Assembly: GCF_000711725.1 (NCBI RefSeq)
Contig: NZ_JONP01000003.1
Span: 240,276-304,275 of the forward strand
Length of the DNA stretch: 64,000 nucleotides
Direction of reading: 5' to 3'
From: Roseomonas aerilata DSM 19363
GTDB taxonomy: Bacteria > Pseudomonadota > Alphaproteobacteria > Acetobacterales > Acetobacteraceae
Below, piece by piece: positions 59,192-64,000 of the stretch. Under the pieces are notes generated by a model, which made no database searches, was not told the DNA's origin, and saw only the letters and a program-made list of their open reading frames with translations. The position numbers and the translations under genes were made by a program. Position 1 is the first letter of the stretch. Each line of letters opens with the position of its first letter.

Positions 59192-59986
59192 TCAGCGGGC
59201 CGCGGGCACCGGGGTGGGCGCTGCGCCCGGGTCCTGCAGCACGTCCAGCCGGTCGCCCGTGTCGTCGGTGCGGCCGAGCTCGGCGTTGCGGCGCTGCTGC
59301 CAGACGCTGCGGAGGCGGGCGTAGAAGTCGAGCGATTCGCCCCGGAGCGCGTCCAGGCTCTCGATGTTCTGCTCCCGCAGGTCGACGCCGCTGACCCCCG
59401 CCCGGGCCGCGTTGCCGCCGAAGGGCAGCAGCCAGCTGATCGGGTTCAGGAAGCCGTCGCCGACCATGCCGACGGTGTCGCGCACGTTCGACGGTCCGGC
59501 GATCGGCAGCATGAGGTAGGGCCCGTCCTCCAGCCCCCAGGCGTTCAGGGTCTGGCCGAAATCGCCGGTACGACGGGCAATGCCGAAGTCGGTCGCGACG
59601 TCGTAGAGGCCGGCGACGCCCACCGTGGAGTTGAAGAAGAAGCGCATCGTCGTGTGTCCCGCGTCCAGGAAGCGGCCCTGGAGCACGTTGTTCGCGAAGA
59701 TCCGCGGCTCCTGCATGTTATCGAGGACGTTGCGGATGCGGGTGCGGGCATAGGCCGGCACCGCCGCGCGGTAACCCTGCGCCACCGGGCGGATCACCGC
59801 GTCGTCCACCGCCATGTTCACGTCCAGCACCTGCCGGTTGGTCGGCTCCAGCGGGTCGCCGGGGGTTGCCGCCATCTCCGCGTCTCCCCCCCGGGTGGCA
59901 CAGGCTCCCAGCGAGGCGGCGAGGGCAAGGGAGAGAAGGATTCGCGGGATCATGGCGGAAGCATAGGGGAGCAGGCGGGCGAGCAT
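59192..59986 (-). CDS. mlaA: MlaA/VacJ outer-membrane lipoprotein
   Basis: This 264-residue lipoprotein removes mislocalised phospholipid from the outer leaflet of the outer membrane. The lipobox is LAASLGAC. It then shows DPLEPTNRQVLDVNMAVDD, ILQ-type helices with NVLDNMQEPRIFANNVLQG, and LNAWGLEDGPYLMLPIAGPSNVRD, as in VacJ proteins. AAGG before the ATG at 59986 supports that start; a second Met (59953) would give a more compact signal peptide. It converges with HpnM by 10 bases and lies downstream of hpnN. Confidence 0.9.
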   Translation of the reverse strand: MLARLLPYASAMIPRILLSLALAASLGACATRGGDAEMAATPGDPLEPTNRQVLDVNMAVDDAVIRPVAQGYRAAVPAYARTRIRNVLDNMQEPRIFANNVLQGRFLDAGHTTMRFFFNSTVGVAGLYDVATDFGIARRTGDFGQTLNAWGLEDGPYLMLPIAGPSNVRDTVGMVGDGFLNPISWLLPFGGNAARAGVSGVDLREQNIESLDALRGESLDFYARLRSVWQQRRNAELGRTDDTGDRLDVLQDPGAAPTPVPAAR

Positions 59987-60062
59987 AGTCGTACCTTATG
60001 CAAGAGCCTGTGATGGTGGTTCTGCGGTGTTCTGATCCGGCGATGAGCGATGCCGACCCGCG

Positions 60063-62669
60063 CTAGCCCCGCGCTGCGAGTTCCGCCGGCGGCTGGGCCA
60101 GGAGGGCTGGCCGGATGAGCAGCGTGACGAGGAGTTCCCAGCCGAGCGAGATCATCAGCAGCCGCCCCATGCTGGCCGTGCCGGGATGGCTGGACAGCCA
60201 CAGGGCGCCGAAGGCGGTCGCGGTGGTCAGGGCGCTGAAGACAACGGCGCGGGTGAGGCTGGACTGGAGAAGATCCGTCTCCCCGCTGCGCCAGGCCATG
60301 ACGAAGTAGATGTTGAAGGCGACCCCGATGCCGAAGAGCAGCGGCAGGGCGATGATATTGGCGAAGTTCAGCGGCAGGTCGAGCGCGGTGCAGGTGGCGA
60401 GCGTCAGCAGCCCGCTCAGCAGCACGGGCGCCATCGTCAGCGCCACGTCCCGCACGCGGCGGAGGACGAGGGCGAGAAGGGCGGTGACGGCGACGAAGGA
60501 CAGCACGCCCGCCTGGATGAAGGCGGTGACGATGCTGCCGCCGGCGCCGCGGATGGAGATCGGTGTCCCCGTGGCATCCGGGGCGACCGCCTGCACGGCC
60601 TCGGCGAAGCGGTGGAGGTTGTCGTCGTCGTTCACGTCGCCGCGCGGATAGGCCTGGACACGGGCGCGGCCGTCCGCGGTGATCCAGTCCGCGACGAGGT
60701 CGGGCGGCAGGCTCTCCCGCGTGATGGGGCCGGCGGTGAGCAGGGCGCGGGTCTGGCCGAGAAGGGTCTTCAGCGGCTCGGCCAGCATCGCCTGCGCGGC
60801 CTGGCGGTTCGCGGGGGGCGCGGCGCGGAGGCGGTCCATGGCCTCGGCGAGGCGACGGGCAGCCGCGGAGGCGGGGTCCTGCGCCTGCCCCGCGGCGGTG
60901 CGAAGGGCGGCAGCGGTGGTGGACAGGCCGCGCAGGAGGTCCTCGTCGGAGGGCGGGGCCAGGGGCTCCACCGCCTCCAGCGAGGGGCCGAGGAGCATGG
61001 CGGCGTCCTCGATATAGGCGAGCTTCTCCTCCTGCTGCCCGGGAATGAAGCTGCCCAGGGTGATAGTGTGGGACACCTGCGGCAGGGCCTCCAGCCGCCG
61101 GGCCAGGGCCTCGGTGGCCTCGGGTGATGGGGCGAGGGCGTTGATCGCGTTGGGCGTGCGGTCCGGGTCCACCATCAGGTCGGCCAGGGTGGACATCGAT
61201 TCCACATGCGGGCTGCGCAGGTGCAGCGGGTTGAAGTCGAAGCGCAGGAACGGAACGAGGGCGAGCGAGACCGCCGCCGCGCCCGCCGCCAAGGCCAGCA
61301 CGGGGCGGCGCTGCCGGTGCAGCAGGTGCTCCATCGGGGCGAGGGCGTGGTAGCCGACCTCCGCCATGCCGCCGGACGGGTGGGTCAGGGTCAGCATCGC
61401 GGGGAGGAGGCTGATGCTGAGGAGGAAGGCGACGGCCATGCCGATGCCCGCGATGGCCCCGAGTTCGGCAACGCCGATATAGCTGGTGGGCAGGAAGGCG
61501 AAGAGGCCCGCGGCGATGGCCGCCGCCGCCAGGGCCAGGCCGCCCCCGACCCCGCGCCCGGCCGCCGCCAGGGCTTCCGCCAGCGCCTTGCCGTGCTGGC
61601 GCTCCGCGAGGACGCGGACGGCGAACTGGATGTTGAAGTCGATTCCCAGCCCGACGAAGAGGGGGATGAAGGCGACGGAGATGAGGTTGAAGCGCCCTGT
61701 CGCGGCCAGCCCAAGCCCGGTCGTGACCACCAGGCCGAGGATGGTGGTGACGAGGATGGCCACGACCACGCGCGCGGAGCGGACGGCCAGCCAGAGAATG
61801 CCCACGAGGGCGAGCACCATGGCCCCCGAGACGAAGCCCGCATTCTCCGAGATCGTGGCGAATTCCTCATCCGCCAGCGGCACGGGGCCGGTAAGGCGAA
61901 GGGTGACGCCGTGGGCAGGGTCGAGGCCGAGCGAGAGGGCGGTGGCGCGCAGCGCGTCGGTGGCGGCGGCACCGGGTTGGAGCGCGCCGTAGTCCAGCAC
62001 CGGCTGGACGAGGATGAAGCGCCGGGTCTCGCGCGGGCCGGGCGCGGTGCCGGAGATGAGGGCGCGCCAGGAGAAGAAGTGCGGTCGGCCGGCGGCGGCG
62101 TCCTCGATCGCGGCGGCGAGCGAGGGGAGGGCGCGCTGAAGGTCCGCGAGCTTCGCCTCGCCCCGCGCGACCCCTTCCAGCACGTTGTTGAGCACGGTGG
62201 TGACCCCGCGCAGGCTCGGGTCGGCGGCCAAGGGACCGAGGAAGGGCTGGGCGGTGACGAGTTGCTCGGTGGTGGCGCGCACGTCGTCCAGCGGCAGGAG
62301 GAGCAGGCCCTCGCGCTCGAAGAAGGGGCCGGAATCGGGGCGGCGGACGGTGCGGAACAGGTCCCGTCGCCCTTCGAGGGCCGCGGCGAGGCGCGCGGCG
62401 GCGGCATCGGCCAGCTCGGGCGTCGCGCCGTCGATCACAGCGAGGACAAGGTCGCGCTGCTGCGGGAAGGCAGCGGCATAGGCCAGTTCCCGCTGCCGCC
62501 AGGGCAGGTCGGTCGAGATCAGCTCCGCCGTGTCGGTGGTCATGGCGAAGTGGCGGCTGGTGTAGAACAGCGCACCCAGGGCAACCGCGAGCGAGAGGAG
62601 GAGCACCGCCCAGGGATGGCGCGCGCTGGCCGCGACGAAGCGGCCGATCAGCGAAGTCTCGGTCGGCAA
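60063..62669 (-). CDS. hpnN: HpnN hopanoid-transport RND (MMPL) protein
   Basis: This 868-residue RND/MMPL-family membrane protein moves hopanoids to the outer membrane in studied Rhizobiales. It has two groups of six helices. The first is near residues 15-35 (WAVLLLSLAVALGALFYTS), with more starting at 260 (GAMVLALVGILWLAV). The repeated relay segment FVGLGIDFNIQFAVRVLAER has the acidic residue that fits MMPL proton coupling. The periplasmic loop begins MTTDTAELISTDLPWRQREL. It shares its locus with dxs, MlaA and HpnM. The shc and other hpn genes are not in the window. Confidence 0.88.
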   Translation of the reverse strand: MPTETSLIGRFVAASARHPWAVLLLSLAVALGALFYTSRHFAMTTDTAELISTDLPWRQRELAYAAAFPQQRDLVLAVIDGATPELADAAAARLAAALEGRRDLFRTVRRPDSGPFFEREGLLLLPLDDVRATTEQLVTAQPFLGPLAADPSLRGVTTVLNNVLEGVARGEAKLADLQRALPSLAAAIEDAAAGRPHFFSWRALISGTAPGPRETRRFILVQPVLDYGALQPGAAATDALRATALSLGLDPAHGVTLRLTGPVPLADEEFATISENAGFVSGAMVLALVGILWLAVRSARVVVAILVTTILGLVVTTGLGLAATGRFNLISVAFIPLFVGLGIDFNIQFAVRVLAERQHGKALAEALAAAGRGVGGGLALAAAAIAAGLFAFLPTSYIGVAELGAIAGIGMAVAFLLSISLLPAMLTLTHPSGGMAEVGYHALAPMEHLLHRQRRPVLALAAGAAAVSLALVPFLRFDFNPLHLRSPHVESMSTLADLMVDPDRTPNAINALAPSPEATEALARRLEALPQVSHTITLGSFIPGQQEEKLAYIEDAAMLLGPSLEAVEPLAPPSDEDLLRGLSTTAAALRTAAGQAQDPASAAARRLAEAMDRLRAAPPANRQAAQAMLAEPLKTLLGQTRALLTAGPITRESLPPDLVADWITADGRARVQAYPRGDVNDDDNLHRFAEAVQAVAPDATGTPISIRGAGGSIVTAFIQAGVLSFVAVTALLALVLRRVRDVALTMAPVLLSGLLTLATCTALDLPLNFANIIALPLLFGIGVAFNIYFVMAWRSGETDLLQSSLTRAVVFSALTTATAFGALWLSSHPGTASMGRLLMISLGWELLVTLLIRPALLAQPPAELAARG

Positions 62670-62730
62670 GGGGGCGCCCTATGGGGTGTTGCGGCGCAAC
62701 AAACCATGGGCCGCCCCGCTTGCGAAGGCC

Positions 62731-64000
62731 TCAAGCCCGGGCGTTGCGGATGGTGCCTTCCTGGCCGAGAGCGTCTCTCGCGGCCTGAGCGATTTGCGGG
62801 GCGTTGAGGCCGGCCAGGTCGTACTGCTTTTTGGGGGCGTCGTGGTCGATGTAGGTGTCGGGCAGGGTGAGCGGGCGGAAGCGCAGTCCGCCATCGAGGA
62901 GCCCGGCATGGGCGAGGTGGTGGGCGACGAGGGAGCCGAAGCCGCCCGTCGAGCCCTCCTCGACGGTGAGCAGGACGGCGTGGGTGCGGGCGAGGCGCTC
63001 GAGGAGCTCGGTGTCGAGCGGCTTGGCGAAGCGCGCGTCGGCCACCGTGCAGGAGAGGCCCTGGGCGGCGAGCTCGTCGGCGGCGCGAAGGGCCTCGGCC
63101 AGCCGTGTGCCGTAGGAGAGGATGGCGATGGTCGAGCCCTGGCGGAGCACGCGACCCTTGCCGATGGGCAGCACGGTGCCGCGGGCGGGGATCTCGAGCC
63201 CCGTGCCCTCGCCGCGCGGGTAGCGCAACGCGATCGGCCCGGCGTCATAGGCGGCGGCGGTGGCCACCATGTGGGTGAGCTCCACCTCGTCGGCGGCGGC
63301 CATGAGCGTCATGTTCGGGATGCAGCCGAGATAGGCGATGTCGTAGGCGCCGGCATGGGTGGCGCCGTCCGCGCCCACCAGCCCCGCCCGGTCCATGGCA
63401 AAGCGCACGGGCAGGTTCTGCAGCGCCACGTCGTGCACCACCTGGTCGTAGGCGCGCTGGAGGAAGGTCGAGTAGATGGCGACGAAGGGCCGCAGCCCCT
63501 CGCAGGCCATGCCGGCGGCAAAGGTCACCGCGTGCTGCTCGGCAATGCCCACGTCGAAGGCTCGGCGCGGAAAGCGGCGCTCGAAGGCGTCGAGCCCCGT
63601 GCCGCCGGGCATGGCGGCGGTGACGGCGACGATCCGCGGGTCCGCCTCGGCCTCGGCGATGAGGGCGTTGGCGAAGACCTTCGTGTAGGAGGGCGGCCCG
63701 GGCGGGGCCTTGGCCTGCTCGCCGGTGACCACGTTGAACTTGGCGACGCCGTGGTACTTGTCCGGGCTCGCCTCGGCGGGCTGGTAGCCCTTGCCCTTCT
63801 GGGTGACCACGTGGAGCAGGATGGGCCCGCTCTCCTCGGCGTCGCGCAGGTTGCGCAGCACGGGCAGCAGGTGGTCGAGGTCGTGCCCGTCCACGGGACC
63901 CACGTAGTAGAAGCCCATCTCCTCGAAGAGCGTGCCGCCTGTCAGCATGCCGCGGGCGTACTCGTCGGCGCGGCGGGCGGCCTCGGCGATCGGGCGCGGG
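62731..64000 (-). CDS. dxs: 1-deoxy-D-xylulose-5-phosphate synthase (partial, C-terminal two thirds)
   Basis: This enzyme condenses pyruvate and glyceraldehyde 3-phosphate with thiamine diphosphate to start the MEP isoprenoid pathway. The readable part is about 423 of roughly 640 residues and runs off the right edge, so the 5' end is missing. It includes the linker/Pyr domain with [34 protein letters not shown] with the catalytic Glu, VQ-like [15 protein letters not shown] and the C-terminal transketolase domain with [11 protein letters not shown]. The preceding hopanoid genes need its products. Because the start lies outside, operon boundaries upstream cannot be seen. Confidence 0.95.
   Translation of the reverse strand, partial: PRPIAEAARRADEYARGMLTGGTLFEEMGFYYVGPVDGHDLDHLLPVLRNLRDAEESGPILLHVVTQKGKGYQPAEASPDKYHGVAKFNVVTGEQAKAPPGPPSYTKVFANALIAEAEADPRIVAVTAAMPGGTGLDAFERRFPRRAFDVGIAEQHAVTFAAGMACEGLRPFVAIYSTFLQRAYDQVVHDVALQNLPVRFAMDRAGLVGADGATHAGAYDIAYLGCIPNMTLMAAADEVELTHMVATAAAYDAGPIALRYPRGEGTGLEIPARGTVLPIGKGRVLRQGSTIAILSYGTRLAEALRAADELAAQGLSCTVADARFAKPLDTELLERLARTHAVLLTVEEGSTGGFGSLVAHHLAHAGLLDGGLRFRPLTLPDTYIDHDAPKKQYDLAGLNAPQIAQAARDALGQEGTIRNARA

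Noticed and set aside
1..64000. CRISPR array or rRNA/tRNA genes
   Set aside because: No regularly spaced direct repeats and no cloverleaf-like sequence with a CCA-type acceptor region was noticed; a tRNAscan or CRISPR finder run was not possible.

Overview
The window is chromosomal DNA from a very GC-rich alphaproteobacterium. The gene set points to the Acetobacteraceae, most like Roseomonas: a class I lysyl-tRNA synthetase, MmcB, hopanoid-associated HpnM/HpnN next to dxs, several Bug/TctC-type solute-binding proteins, tricarballylate catabolism and heptose-epimerase LPS genes. The genus is inferred from recalled family distribution, not from a search. I saw no rRNA or tRNA gene, no insertion sequence and no CRISPR array.

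Layout. 1-8086: central metabolism and housekeeping (5' part of a DinG-like helicase, class II fructose-bisphosphate aldolase, catalase, aspartate-semialdehyde dehydrogenase, class I LysRS overlapping an MprF-like membrane protein). 8097-21886: a compact phage-derived block. A divergent S24/LexA-fold repressor faces a run of late genes in the same order as phage T7: portal, scaffold, capsid, two tail tubular proteins, internal protein, tailspike, a TerS-position gene, large terminase, then a membrane protein and a SleB-like lysin. No integrase, replication gene or RNA polymerase is present. The shared control region holds repeated operators and a sequence matching the alphaproteobacterial LexA box (GTTC-N7-GTTC). 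21904-26280: DUF952, a secreted esterase, an EamA transporter, pyrD and a HAD phosphatase. 26586-31487: a small lipoprotein, an Hpt protein divergent from a hybrid histidine kinase, a leaderless solute-binding protein and a GntR regulator. 31569-35445: a catabolic operon (CoA transferase, enoyl-CoA hydratase, Bug receptor, SDR) facing that GntR regulator across a perfect palindrome. 35453-44124: hldD, AGE-type epimerase, YgjP-like metallopeptidase, acyltransferase, a YcgN/DapA-like/cupin operon, mmcB, DUF4142 and hldE. 44280-47156: two unknown proteins with similar C-termini and an orphan ABC ATPase. 47162-51313: GntR, tcuA, tcuB and a class II aldolase. 51327-53955: an Ntn-hydrolase-like protein and two Bug receptors. 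54023-58317: an RND efflux pump. 58522-64000: an outer-membrane lipid and hopanoid group (HpnM/MlaC-like, MlaA, HpnN, dxs).

How genes work together. hldD and hldE both act in ADP-heptose synthesis for LPS. The HpnM, MlaA, HpnN and Dxs genes link isoprenoid precursor supply with hopanoid and phospholipid trafficking. tcuA and tcuB together oxidise tricarballylate and probably use a periplasmic-receptor transporter for uptake. The phage block looks like a single SOS-responsive late transcription unit and is the strongest candidate here for an unusual system, namely a podovirus-type domesticated particle or gene-transfer-agent-like element.
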